Source: an uncultured Lachnospiraceae bacterium
GTDB lineage: Bacteria > Bacillota > Clostridia > Lachnospirales > Lachnospiraceae
Assembly: GCA_910585205.1 (NCBI GenBank)
Contig: CAJUCC010000020.1
Coordinates: 1 to 59,421, forward strand
DNA length: 59,421 nt
Direction: 5' to 3'
In this document: in pieces, positions 51,496-59,421 of the stretch
How the letters are laid out: every line of letters starts with the position of its first letter
Position numbering within the stretch: position 1 is the first letter of the stretch
Notes under the pieces: model-generated
The model's input: the letters and a program-made list of their open reading frames with translations, nothing else
Database searches by the model: none
What the model was told of the DNA's origin: nothing
Program-made: the position numbers and the translations under genes

Positions 51496-52178
51496 ACATA
51501 CTTGTGGTGGCGGCGCATCCCGACGATGAGATATTGGGGGTCGGCGGGACGATCGCAAAGCATATTATGGCGGGGGATACGGTGGATGTACTGATTCTGG
51601 GAGAGGGTCAGACCTCACGCTTTGCAAGGCGGGAGGACGCCGGGGCGGAGATTCTGGAGGAACTGCATGCCGATACGCTGCGGGCGGCGGCCGTACTCGG
51701 CATCCGGCATGTATCTTTTGAAAACTTCCCCGATAACCGCTTTGACAGTGTGCCTTTGCTGGAAATCGTAAAGGCGGTGGAGGCGAAAACAGATGAATTG
51801 CAGCCCCGCATTGTTTACACACATCACGGCGGCGATCTGAATGTGGATCATCAGCGGACCTTTCAGGCGGTGCTGACGGCGACGCGTCCGATGGAAGACC
51901 AGCCGGTAAAAGAAATTTATGCCTTTGAGACGGTTTCGTCCACGGAATGGAATTTTGCGTACGGCGATACGGCGTTTACGCCGAATCTGTTTGTGAAGCT
52001 GACAGAGCGGCAGTTTGCCGCAAAGCTGGAGGCCATGGAGGAATATCGGACGGAGCTGCGCGAATATCCGCATCCGCGTTCGCTGAAAATGCTGGAAGCG
52101 TCGGCAAACCGATGGGGCGGTGTCAGCGGCGCACGGTTTGTGGAAGCATTTGAAACGGTCAGACTGATACGTGACTGA
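51492..52178 (+). CDS. PIG-L/LmbE family N-deacetylase
   Basis: Zinc-dependent deacetylase fold, 228 residues. The metal-binding motif AHPDDE is at residues 8-13 and the second site THHGGDLNVDHQ ends at His120; ILGVGGTIAKH and EILEELHADTLRAA fit the family. Known substrates in this group are N-acetylated sugars, such as GlcNAc-PI. Its ATG overlaps the stop of the acetyl/formyltransferase gene (ATGA), so the two are made together; it would remove an N-acetyl group that the fusion enzyme then replaces. This is inference from context. Confidence 0.88.
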   Translation: MNILVVAAHPDDEILGVGGTIAKHIMAGDTVDVLILGEGQTSRFARREDAGAEILEELHADTLRAAAVLGIRHVSFENFPDNRFDSVPLLEIVKAVEAKTDELQPRIVYTHHGGDLNVDHQRTFQAVLTATRPMEDQPVKEIYAFETVSSTEWNFAYGDTAFTPNLFVKLTERQFAAKLEAMEEYRTELREYPHPRSLKMLEASANRWGGVSGARFVEAFETVRLIRD

Positions 52179-52207
52179 CAGACAGGCTGAGAAGAGGGAT
52201 ATACGAC

Positions 52208-53293
52208 ATGAATGTCATAATTCGCGCGGACGGCAACCGGGAGATTGCCATGGGGCATATGATGCGTTGTCTTTCGGTTGCGGAAGCGCTGCAGGAGGCA
52301 GGGGCGCAGGTCTGCTTTGTCACAGCCGGTGACGAGACGCAGGAGCTGATCGCATCCCGCGGGTTTGCGCACACCGTCCTGCATACGTCGTTCCGGGATA
52401 TGGAGGGCGAGCTGACGGCGCTGCATAAAATCGTCAGTGAGCGGCAGGCCGGGTTGATACTGGTTGACAGCTATTTTGTGACCGGCCGTTACATGCAGGA
52501 GATCCGCGCATGGGCGGAAACGGCGTATGTGGACGATCTGGGGGAACCGGTTTATCCGGTCGATACGCTGATTAATTATAATATTTACGGTGCGCGGCTG
52601 CCCTATGAAGCATGGTACCGAAAAGCGGGGATACCGCTGCCGAAGCAAATGCTGCTCGGCTGCGGCTATGCCCCGCTGCGCCGGGAGTTTGCCGGGCATG
52701 CCGCGGGTGTGCCCCGGGATACGGTGCGGGATGTGCTGATTACAACGGGCGGCGGGGACTTATCGAATGCGGCGGAAGCCTTGTGCGGCGGCATTTTACG
52801 GGAAACGCAGCGGGGACTGCATGCGGGCATCCGGTATCATGTGGTATGCGGCCCGTTTTCGCAGCAGAAAGAGCGCCTGCGGGCGCTGGCGCAGGCGCAT
52901 CCGATGTTTCGGATTCGTGAAAATGTGACAAATATGTCGGAATTAATGCAATCCTGCGACGCTGCCGTCAGTGCGGCCGGCAGCACCATGTATGAATTGT
53001 GCAGTATGCGGATTCCGGCGGTGTGCTTTTATTTCGCGGAGAATCAGAAAAAAATGGCAGTGTGCTTCGGGCGTACAACCGAAATCATGAACGCGGGCAA
53101 TATAATGCAGGAGCGGGAGCGTGTGCTGGACAGACTGCTCATCCGGCTGCGGGAACTGGAGCAGGACGGTGCGCTGCGGGAACGGATACGGAAACAGATG
53201 GGAGCGCTGACCGACGGCAGGGGAGCCGGCCGCATCGCAGAGGCGCTGACCGGACAGGGGACAGGATATGAAGACAAGAGAGGCAAACTTTGA
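52208..53293 (+). CDS. pseG: PseG, UDP-sugar hydrolase of pseudaminic acid synthesis
   Basis: Removes UDP from UDP-2,4-diacylamido-trideoxy-altrose before PseI. MurG-like GT-B fold: opening IIRADGNREIAMGHMMRCLS (the GHxxRC motif), LILVDSYFVTGRYM, VLITTGGGDLSNAAEAL, and AAGSTMYELCSMRIPAVCF. 361 residues is usual. A GAGG site precedes the ATG. The C-terminus overlaps the following acyltransferase gene by 26 bases. Presence of PseG, with PseB/C/F/I, shows the sugar is pseudaminic rather than legionaminic or sialic acid. Confidence 0.94.
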   Translation: MNVIIRADGNREIAMGHMMRCLSVAEALQEAGAQVCFVTAGDETQELIASRGFAHTVLHTSFRDMEGELTALHKIVSERQAGLILVDSYFVTGRYMQEIRAWAETAYVDDLGEPVYPVDTLINYNIYGARLPYEAWYRKAGIPLPKQMLLGCGYAPLRREFAGHAAGVPRDTVRDVLITTGGGDLSNAAEALCGGILRETQRGLHAGIRYHVVCGPFSQQKERLRALAQAHPMFRIRENVTNMSELMQSCDAAVSAAGSTMYELCSMRIPAVCFYFAENQKKMAVCFGRTTEIMNAGNIMQERERVLDRLLIRLRELEQDGALRERIRKQMGALTDGRGAGRIAEALTGQGTGYEDKRGKL

Positions 53294-54323
53294 ACTGCTG
53301 CGCATTCTGGCGATGCTGATGATTATAACGCTGCATTTTCTGGACAAGGGCGGCATTTTGCCAAAGCCGGATGCCGTGTTCGGCCCGGCGGGGTATCTGG
53401 CCTGGGGGCTGGAAGCCTTCTGTGTCTGCGCCGTCAATGTCTATGTGCTGATCGGCGCGTATTTTCTGGCGGAAGGAGATTACCGTCCCGGGAGGGCGCC
53501 GAAACTCTGGCTGCAGGTATTTTTTTATGCGGCGGGCATCAAAGCGCTGGCGCTGGCAGCGGGCCTGGTCCCGGGCATGGATAAATACGAATTGCTGCAG
53601 GTTATCTTTCCCGTAATCCAGGAACACTATTGGTTTGTCACGGCCTATCTGTTGATGATACTGATCGCTCCTCTGATGAATGATACGCTGCGGAGACTGC
53701 CGGAAAAAACATACCGGCGGGGGATTCTCCTGCTGTTAGTGTTTCTGTCGCTCAGCAGCAGTATGCTGCCGGTGAAACTGCCGATCGACCGTATGGGCTA
53801 CGACACGGTCTGGTTTCTCTGCCTGTATCTGATCGGCGCGTACATTCGTTTCCACGGCGGCAAAGCAAAGCGTATTTCGGGAATGCTGGCCGGTTATGCC
53901 GCCGCCGGTCTGCTGATCTTCGCCAGTCTGCTGGCCGTGCATGCATATTATGAAAAAACGGGAAGCCTGGGGGATTTTATCAACCGCCAGTATCAGTATA
54001 ACAGCGTCCTTTGTCTGACCGCTTCCGTCTGCCTGTTTCTGGCGTTTCGCAGTATCCGTATTCCGCAGGGGCGTGCATCGGCTGTGATCTGCCGCATTGC
54101 GTCGGCGTCGTTTGGAGTGTATCTGATTCATGAGCATGTGGATCTGCGCTACCGCTGGCCGGCGCTTCTCGGAACACAGCGATATGCGGACAGCCCGGTG
54201 TTTCTGCTGTATTGGCTGCCGGGAGTCGCGATTGTTTATGCGGTATGTATGATAATTGATTTTGCGAGACAATATATGTTCAGAGGGATTGTCAAATGGC
54301 TGATAAATGCAAACAAACGGTAA
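53268..54323 (+). CDS. Acyltransferase family 3 membrane protein
   Basis: 351 residues with about ten membrane helices. The family opening NFELLRILAMLMIITLHF (with the conserved His in the first helix), and AVNVYVLIGAYFLAEGDYRP are diagnostic of acyltransferase-3 proteins such as OafA and WecH, which O-acetylate surface polysaccharides. It starts inside pseG and overlaps the next gene by 28 bases. It may O-acetylate the polymer or a sugar in it; the target is unknown. Confidence 0.87.
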   Translation: MKTREANFELLRILAMLMIITLHFLDKGGILPKPDAVFGPAGYLAWGLEAFCVCAVNVYVLIGAYFLAEGDYRPGRAPKLWLQVFFYAAGIKALALAAGLVPGMDKYELLQVIFPVIQEHYWFVTAYLLMILIAPLMNDTLRRLPEKTYRRGILLLLVFLSLSSSMLPVKLPIDRMGYDTVWFLCLYLIGAYIRFHGGKAKRISGMLAGYAAAGLLIFASLLAVHAYYEKTGSLGDFINRQYQYNSVLCLTASVCLFLAFRSIRIPQGRASAVICRIASASFGVYLIHEHVDLRYRWPALLGTQRYADSPVFLLYWLPGVAIVYAVCMIIDFARQYMFRGIVKWLINANKR

Positions 54324-55972
54324 AAAAATATATCTGCCCGCTCGTTCTTTTTCTGCTCCCGCTGCGGCATATCACACAGGGGATCGACATCAGTGATACG
54401 GGATATAATCTGGCCTGTTTCCGCTGGTTCGGCGAACTGGACGGGATGTGGGTACATGTCAGCTATGTGGCCAATCTGCTCGGCTGGCTTTTTACAAAGC
54501 TGCCGCTGGGCGGTACCATGCTGGGGATGAATCTGTACTGTTCGCTTGTCGTCAGTCTCATTGCGCTGTGCGCATGGTATTTCCTGCGGGACAAAATCCC
54601 GTTCGGGTTTGTGTTTGCCGGGGAAACGCTGGCGATTTTGCTGTGCTGGTGCCCGCAGGTGATTTTGTATAATTATCTGACCTATCTGTTTCTGACCGCG
54701 GGGACGATATTTCTGTATCAGGGCATCCGTACGGAGCGGAAACCATATTATATCATAGCGGGACTGGTCCTGGGATTCGGTGTCGGCGCCCGCTTCTCCA
54801 ATCTGACCCATATGGCGCTGATCCTCGGACTGTGGTATGACGGCTTTCTGAAAAAGAGGCGGATTTCGGAGGTTATCGGGGACACGCTGCTGTGCGCGGC
54901 GGGATATGCGGCGGGGATTGCCGCGTTTCTGATACCGATTCAGCTCCAGTACGGGCTGGACGGTTATCTGTCGATGCTGGCCGGCCTGCAGACGATGTCG
55001 GCCGGGGCCAGCGGCTATTCCACAGGGGAAATGCTGGCGGGAGCGTTTATCGATTATCTGGGCAGTATGAAATGGGGCGTTTTGTTTCTTTTGTATATTC
55101 TGGCGGGCGTGCTGCTGTTTGCCGTTCGGGGGGAACGGCTGCGGCGTGCGAAGACGGCGGTGTTTCTGGCAGGATTTGCCGTGCTGCTGCGCTTTGTCTA
55201 TGGACGCGGCATGTTCGGCTTTGACTATCACACCTATTTTTCCATATTCTGGTGGGTAAGCCTGTTTAATACCGCGGCGCTTGTATGCAATGTGCTGGCG
55301 CTTTTTCGCCGGGATGTCTCTCCGGAGGAAAAGCTTCTGGCCGCGCTGACGGCGGTAACGATTCTGATTCTGCCGCTCGGCAGCAACAACCGGTCCTATC
55401 CGGTGATTAACGATCTGTTTCTGGCCGCGCCGGTGACGCTGTATTTCCTGTATCGGTTTTTGCCGCAGCACGTTCCCGTGCGGGCCGGGGCCGTATGCTG
55501 TCTGCTCGTGCTGGCAGTGCAGAGCGTGGGCTTCGGAACGGTTTTTGTGTTCCGGGACGGAAGCTTTGCAGAAAAAAGGGATACAAAAGTGGAAAATAAT
55601 GGTATACTAAAGGGTATGTATACGACAAAGTCCAATGCGGCCGCGCTGGAAGGCATTACGGGATTCTGGAAGGAGGCGGGACTGCAGAATACGCCGGTGA
55701 TTTTATACGGCGATATTCCGGGGCTTTCTTATATACTGGATGCGCCGTCGGCCATAACGAGCACATGGGCGAATCTGGAGTCTTACAACCGTACGTTCTG
55801 GGACCGGGATTTTGCGGAAGTGGAAAAGAATATGGAGCGGGTGCGCCCGGTCGTTATCATAGGAAAGGCGTATACACCGGAGGACGAGAAAGCGGCGCTT
55901 TTACAGGATTTTATGGATCGATACGGCTATGCGTGTATCTATGAAAATGAGAAAGTGATACTGTATCACTGA
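54296..55972 (+). CDS. Multipass membrane protein, GT-C-like, function unknown
   Basis: 558 residues with about eleven to thirteen hydrophobic segments over residues 10-420, and a soluble C-terminal part (about 430-558) with GMYTTKSNAAALEGITGFWK. After the first helix there is GIDISDTGYNLACF, an acidic loop of GT-C type. It overlaps the acyltransferase gene. I do not recognise the exact family. It is similar in plan, though not in sequence, to the proteins at 30,657 and 57,120. A glycosyltransferase acting outside the membrane on a lipid-linked sugar is the best guess. Confidence 0.65.
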   Translation: MADKCKQTVKKYICPLVLFLLPLRHITQGIDISDTGYNLACFRWFGELDGMWVHVSYVANLLGWLFTKLPLGGTMLGMNLYCSLVVSLIALCAWYFLRDKIPFGFVFAGETLAILLCWCPQVILYNYLTYLFLTAGTIFLYQGIRTERKPYYIIAGLVLGFGVGARFSNLTHMALILGLWYDGFLKKRRISEVIGDTLLCAAGYAAGIAAFLIPIQLQYGLDGYLSMLAGLQTMSAGASGYSTGEMLAGAFIDYLGSMKWGVLFLLYILAGVLLFAVRGERLRRAKTAVFLAGFAVLLRFVYGRGMFGFDYHTYFSIFWWVSLFNTAALVCNVLALFRRDVSPEEKLLAALTAVTILILPLGSNNRSYPVINDLFLAAPVTLYFLYRFLPQHVPVRAGAVCCLLVLAVQSVGFGTVFVFRDGSFAEKRDTKVENNGILKGMYTTKSNAAALEGITGFWKEAGLQNTPVILYGDIPGLSYILDAPSAITSTWANLESYNRTFWDRDFAEVEKNMERVRPVVIIGKAYTPEDEKAALLQDFMDRYGYACIYENEKVILYH

Positions 55973-55992
55973 CGCGGCAAAGGAGGAACAAT

Positions 55993-57123
55993 ATGATCGT
56001 ATTTAACGTACCGCCCTACACGGGGAAGGAAGCGGAATATATCAGTCAGGCAGTCGCAAAGCAGAAAATATGCGGGGACGGTGAATTTACGAAAAAATGT
56101 AATCAATGGATCGAGCAGCGGACCGGAACGGGAAAATGTCTGCTGACGACTTCCTGCACCCATGCCACGGAGCTGGCGGCGCTTTTGGCGGACATCCGGC
56201 CGGGGGATGAGGTGATTATGCCGTCCTATACCTTCGTGTCCACGGCGAACGCCTTTGTGCTGCGGGGCGCGGTGCCGGTCTTTGTGGACATCCGGCCGGA
56301 CACGATGAATATTGACGAGACGTTGATCGAAGCGGCCATAACGGATAAGACGCGGGCGATTGCGCCGGTGCATTATGCGGGCGTGGCCTGTGAGATGGAT
56401 ACGATTATGGAAATCGCGCGGCGTTATAATCTGCTTGTGATCGAAGATGCGGCGCAGGGGATTATGGCGACGTACAAAGGAAGGCCGCTCGGTGCAATCG
56501 GCGATTTCGGCGCGTACAGCTTTCATGAGACGAAAAACTACAGTATGGGCGAAGGCGGCGCATTGTTGATCCACGATCGGAAATATGTGGAGGAGGCGGA
56601 GATATTCCGGGAAAAGGGGACGAACCGCAGTAAGTTTTTCCGGGGACAGATTGACAAATATACGTGGGTGAATTTTGGTTCCTCATATCTGCCGAGCGAT
56701 ATGAATGCGGCCTATTTGTGGGCACAGCTTGAGACGGCGGATGCGATCAACGCCCACCGGCTGGAACTGTGGGAGCAGTATTATGCGCAGCTGCAGCCGC
56801 TGCAGGAGAAAGGGCTTCTGGAACTGCCGACGGTGCCGGAGGGCTGCGTGCACAATGCACATATGTTTTATATCAAAACAAAAGATTTGCAGGAGCGCAG
56901 TGCGCTGCTGGCATTTCTGAAAGAAAGCGGAATTCTGGCGGTATTTCACTATATTCCGCTGCATACGGCGCCGGCCGGCCGCAGATTTGGGCGCTTTCAC
57001 GGGGAAGACCGGTACACGACCGCGGAGAGCGAACGTCTGGCCCGTCTGCCTATGTTCTATAAGCTGACATCGGAGGAAGTTTCCTATATTACGGGAAAGG
57101 TAAAGGAGTTTTATCGTCTATGA
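55993..57123 (+). CDS. wecE: WecE/RffA-type dTDP-4-amino-4,6-dideoxygalactose transaminase
   Basis: PLP enzyme that converts dTDP-4-keto-6-deoxyglucose to dTDP-4-amino-4,6-dideoxygalactose. Compared from memory, long blocks agree closely with E. coli WecE: GDEVIMPSYTFVSTANAF, the block VDIRPDTMNIDETLIEAAI, VHYAGVACEMDTIM, FHETKNYS with PLP lysine K181, REKGTNRSKFFRGQIDKYTW and VFHYIPLH. 376 residues is full length. AAGGAGG precedes the ATG; the stop overlaps the next gene (ATGA). In E. coli it works in enterobacterial common antigen synthesis. Its substrate needs rmlA and rmlB, which are not in the window. Confidence 0.94.
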   Translation: MIVFNVPPYTGKEAEYISQAVAKQKICGDGEFTKKCNQWIEQRTGTGKCLLTTSCTHATELAALLADIRPGDEVIMPSYTFVSTANAFVLRGAVPVFVDIRPDTMNIDETLIEAAITDKTRAIAPVHYAGVACEMDTIMEIARRYNLLVIEDAAQGIMATYKGRPLGAIGDFGAYSFHETKNYSMGEGGALLIHDRKYVEEAEIFREKGTNRSKFFRGQIDKYTWVNFGSSYLPSDMNAAYLWAQLETADAINAHRLELWEQYYAQLQPLQEKGLLELPTVPEGCVHNAHMFYIKTKDLQERSALLAFLKESGILAVFHYIPLHTAPAGRRFGRFHGEDRYTTAESERLARLPMFYKLTSEEVSYITGKVKEFYRL

Positions 57124-58847
57124 GAACTGCCGCGGCGCATGACGGGCAAAAATGGAGAGAGGCGGGGCTGGCGGCTTTGATTGTCGTGGGAGCCTGGTTG
57201 TTTCTGGCAGTATTTTTTGACTTTTATTATGACTTGAATGACGACACTGCCATGAAGGATATTTTGTCGGGAACCTATACCGGAATCCCTGAGGGACGCA
57301 ATATTCAGATGCTGTATCCGCTCGGGTGGGCGGTCAGTGTGCTTTACCGGCTCTTGCCCGCTGTTCCCTGGTATGGCTGCTTTCTGTGTTTTTGTCAGTT
57401 CTTTGCACTGTGGACGATCGTATCTGCGGCCGGAACGCGTGCGCAAAATCCGGAAAGACGGCCGGCAGTGTTTCTTTTGCTCACGGCGGCGGGGCTGACG
57501 CTATTACTATATGAATTTGTTTTTATCCAGTATACCGTGACGGCGGGGCTGCTGGCAGCGGCGGCGCTGACACGGCTGCTGGCCGGTCCGGACGGGGATA
57601 CAGGGGATTTCGGCAAGTATCACGCCGTCACCGCCGCGCTGTGCGTTCTTTCTTTTTATCTGCGCACGGAGATGTTTCTGCTGCTCGGCCCGTTTTTGGC
57701 GCTGGCGGTCTGCTGGCGTCTGGCGGAATACAGAGGAGAGAACAGGCAGGCGGGGCGCGGGGCGCTGCGCCGCTATGCCGGTCTGGCCGGGACGGTTGTA
57801 ATTTTGACGGGCGCGGGCCTGGCGGCGGATTATGCGGCCTATGGAAGCGCCGAATGGAAAGATTTCCGGCTCTTTTTTGACGCGCGGACGGCGGTTTATG
57901 ATTTTTACGGGATCCCGGATTATGAGCAGAACCGGGAATTTTATGAGTCCGTCAATGTTTCGCCCGCCCGGTATACATTGCTGCAAAACTATAATTTTGA
58001 TCTCGATACGGGAATCGATACGGAGATGATGGAACGGATCGCCGGTTACGGCGCGGCGCATCAGGAGCAGGGGCCGGCACGGCGGCTGTATGAGAGTATG
58101 TACGCATACGGATACCGGTTTGTGCACGGAGAGGAACTGTTTTTCGACGTACTGCTCTGCCTGGCGTGGTTTTTCCTGATCCGGGCGGCCCTGCGGGAGA
58201 GGAATCGGGCGCTTTTGGGAAAGCTGGCGATGCTGTTTTTTGTGCGTACCGGGCTTTGGCTGTTTTTGCTGTATCGCGGGCGCATGCCGGAGCGGATTAC
58301 CCATCCGCTGTATCTGCTGGAAGGGATTTTGCTGCTCTGGCTGTTCCGGGAGCCGTTACAGTGGAAAAAATTTGAAAAATCGGCTATACTGTTTCTGTAC
58401 GCCGTGCTGTTTGTCTGTGTGGCGGCGGCGCAGGGACAGACGGTGTGGCGGCAGTATCAGGACAGGGAAGCGCGGAATGTACAGTGGCAGGCGTGGAAGA
58501 CGTACTGCGCGGAGCATCCGTCGTCGTTTTATTTTGTGGATGTGTATTCGAGTGTGGCGTATTCGGAAAAGCTGTTTGCGGATACCGCACCGGCGTATCG
58601 GAATTTTGACCTGCTTGGCGGCTGGTGTGTGAAAAGTCCGGCGGCCGTGCAAAAACGCGGTGCGGCGGGACTGGCGGATGCGGAGAGCGCTCTGCGCGCG
58701 GGGCAGGCGTTTTTTGTGACCGATGTCCGCAGTGAGGAGAGAAGCCCGGAATTTCTGAGAGACTGGTATCGGGAGCGGGGCGTGGAGATCACGCTGCAGG
58801 AGGAAGACAGATGCGGCTGTTTTGCCGTATACCGGGTGCGGGAATAG
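57120..58847 (+). CDS. Multipass membrane protein, GT-C-like, function unknown
   Basis: 575 residues. About ten to twelve membrane helices over residues 15-450. After the first helix an acidic loop, FYYDLNDDTAMKDIL, precedes SGTYTGIPEGRNIQMLYPLG, a pattern found in integral membrane sugar transferases. The C-terminal 120 residues are soluble, with FYFVDVYSSVAYSEKLFADT. Starts within the stop of wecE. Not assigned to a named family. It likely shares a job with wecE or the following acetyltransferase, for example transfer of a 4-amino sugar; this is a guess from position. Confidence 0.65.
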   Translation: MRTAAAHDGQKWREAGLAALIVVGAWLFLAVFFDFYYDLNDDTAMKDILSGTYTGIPEGRNIQMLYPLGWAVSVLYRLLPAVPWYGCFLCFCQFFALWTIVSAAGTRAQNPERRPAVFLLLTAAGLTLLLYEFVFIQYTVTAGLLAAAALTRLLAGPDGDTGDFGKYHAVTAALCVLSFYLRTEMFLLLGPFLALAVCWRLAEYRGENRQAGRGALRRYAGLAGTVVILTGAGLAADYAAYGSAEWKDFRLFFDARTAVYDFYGIPDYEQNREFYESVNVSPARYTLLQNYNFDLDTGIDTEMMERIAGYGAAHQEQGPARRLYESMYAYGYRFVHGEELFFDVLLCLAWFFLIRAALRERNRALLGKLAMLFFVRTGLWLFLLYRGRMPERITHPLYLLEGILLLWLFREPLQWKKFEKSAILFLYAVLFVCVAAAQGQTVWRQYQDREARNVQWQAWKTYCAEHPSSFYFVDVYSSVAYSEKLFADTAPAYRNFDLLGGWCVKSPAAVQKRGAAGLADAESALRAGQAFFVTDVRSEERSPEFLRDWYRERGVEITLQEEDRCGCFAVYRVRE

Positions 58848-58878
58848 TGCGGCAGATTGAGAAAGCAGACGGGGAAGA

Positions 58879-59421
58879 ATGATTGTGAATCAGGAAATAA
58901 TCAGAGGAGAACATGTGACGCTGCGGCCGATCCGGGACGAGGATACGGACAATATCGTGCGCTGGCGCAACAGTGACCATGTGAGGAGAAATTTCATATA
59001 TCAGACATTGTTTACACCGGAGAGCCACAGGCAATGGCTGCGTGATAAGGTGGGAACCGGACTGGTGGAGCAGTTTATTATCCACAGCACCGATGCGGGG
59101 ATGGATGTGGGCAGCGTCTACCTGCGGGACATTGACCGGACGCACCGGCGCGCCGAGTTCGGCATCTTTATCGGTGAGCAGTCCCAGATGGGAAAGGGAA
59201 TCGGTTCGGAGTGCATCCGCTTGATTGTCCGGTACGGTTTCGAGAAACTTCATCTGCATAAAGTGTTTCTGCGGGTGCTTGCCGACAATGCGATCGCGCG
59301 GAAATCGTACGAGAAATGCGGCTTTATGCAGGAAGCCTATCTGAAAGACGAGGTATGTATCCGCGGCGTGTATAAGGACCTGATATTAATGCGCATTATC
59401 AATCCGCAGGAGGGTTATCAT
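58879..59421 (+). CDS. GNAT acetyltransferase, cut off by window end
   Basis: The frame from ATG 58879 (GGGGAAG site upstream) runs open to the last base, 181 codons, with no stop, so the 3' end is outside the window. GNAT fold: VTLRPIRDEDTDNIVRWRNS, FRGIFIGEQ-like region GIFIGEQSQMGKGIGSECI with the acetyl-CoA loop, and ADNAIARKSYEKCGF. The opening WRNSDHVRRNF is usual in sugar N-acetyltransferases such as PseH, and also in WecD-type and FdtC-type enzymes. It could acetylate the WecE product, or be the PseH enzyme acting on the PseC product. The domain is essentially complete at the cut. Confidence 0.85.
   Translation, partial: MIVNQEIIRGEHVTLRPIRDEDTDNIVRWRNSDHVRRNFIYQTLFTPESHRQWLRDKVGTGLVEQFIIHSTDAGMDVGSVYLRDIDRTHRRAEFGIFIGEQSQMGKGIGSECIRLIVRYGFEKLHLHKVFLRVLADNAIARKSYEKCGFMQEAYLKDEVCIRGVYKDLILMRIINPQEGYH

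Noticed and set aside
54236..55471. 411-codon frame on the - strand
   Set aside because: Lies opposite a clear membrane protein gene and has a low-complexity Gln/Arg-rich composition.
1..59421. CRISPR arrays, insertion sequences, phage or integrase genes
   Set aside because: No regularly spaced repeats, transposase motifs or integrase genes were seen while reading the window.

Overview
The window looks like a chromosome segment of a flagellated, spore-former-type Clostridia, most likely family Lachnospiraceae. The grounds are Firmicutes gene orders (uvrB-uvrA; mbl-flhO-flhP; cdaA-cdaR-glmM), strong AGGAGG-type ribosome sites, an HPr with both His15 and Ser46, and a DUF4179-type anti-sigma. 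Base composition is near 50% GC and looks richer in the second half. The species cannot be named from the sequence alone. I saw no tRNA, rRNA, CRISPR array or insertion sequence.

Positions 1-19,700 are mostly housekeeping, all on the + strand: uvrB (its start lies outside the window) and uvrA; mbl with two rod/hook proteins of the FlhO/FlhP type and a rod-binding FlgJ-like protein; recD2, comF and the TIGR03826/YvyF flagellar-operon protein; two unknown membrane proteins; the c-di-AMP module cdaA-cdaR with glmM; HPr; leuA; and an RmlD-type reductase. A structured intergenic stretch lies between flhP and the rod-binding gene.

Positions 19,700-27,300 are a mixed-strand zone. It holds UDP-xylose synthase and a GT2 enzyme on the - strand, divergent from UDP-glucose dehydrogenase. 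Next come a truncated ECF sigma factor and a frameshifted anti-sigma (both decaying), a large secreted CotH-family protein, and a DUF212 membrane protein.

Positions 27,400-46,030 are a cell-surface polysaccharide locus. gmd, fcl and manC form a GDP-fucose supply. They are followed by an integral-membrane (GT-C-like) protein, a polyprenyl-phosphate glycosyltransferase, a sugar-phosphate transferase that starts the repeat unit, a Wzz-type chain-length protein whose kinase-like tail has no P-loop, several GT2 and GT4 glycosyltransferases, an EpsG polymerase, a GT52-like (sialyltransferase-type) enzyme and a PglK-type ABC flippase.

Positions 46,179-53,293 encode CMP-pseudaminic acid synthesis (pseB, pseC, pseF, pseI, pseG). 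An unusual tailoring pair sits inside it: an acetyltransferase-formyltransferase fusion overlapping a PIG-L deacetylase. This predicts a nonulosonic acid with a changed N-acyl group, possibly N-formyl. The GT52-like enzyme just upstream is the natural candidate to transfer it.

Positions 53,268-59,421 continue with a membrane acyltransferase, two more GT-C-like multipass proteins, a close WecE homologue (dTDP-4-amino-4,6-dideoxygalactose transaminase) and a GNAT acetyltransferase cut by the window end. The last two could together supply an N-acetylated aminosugar.
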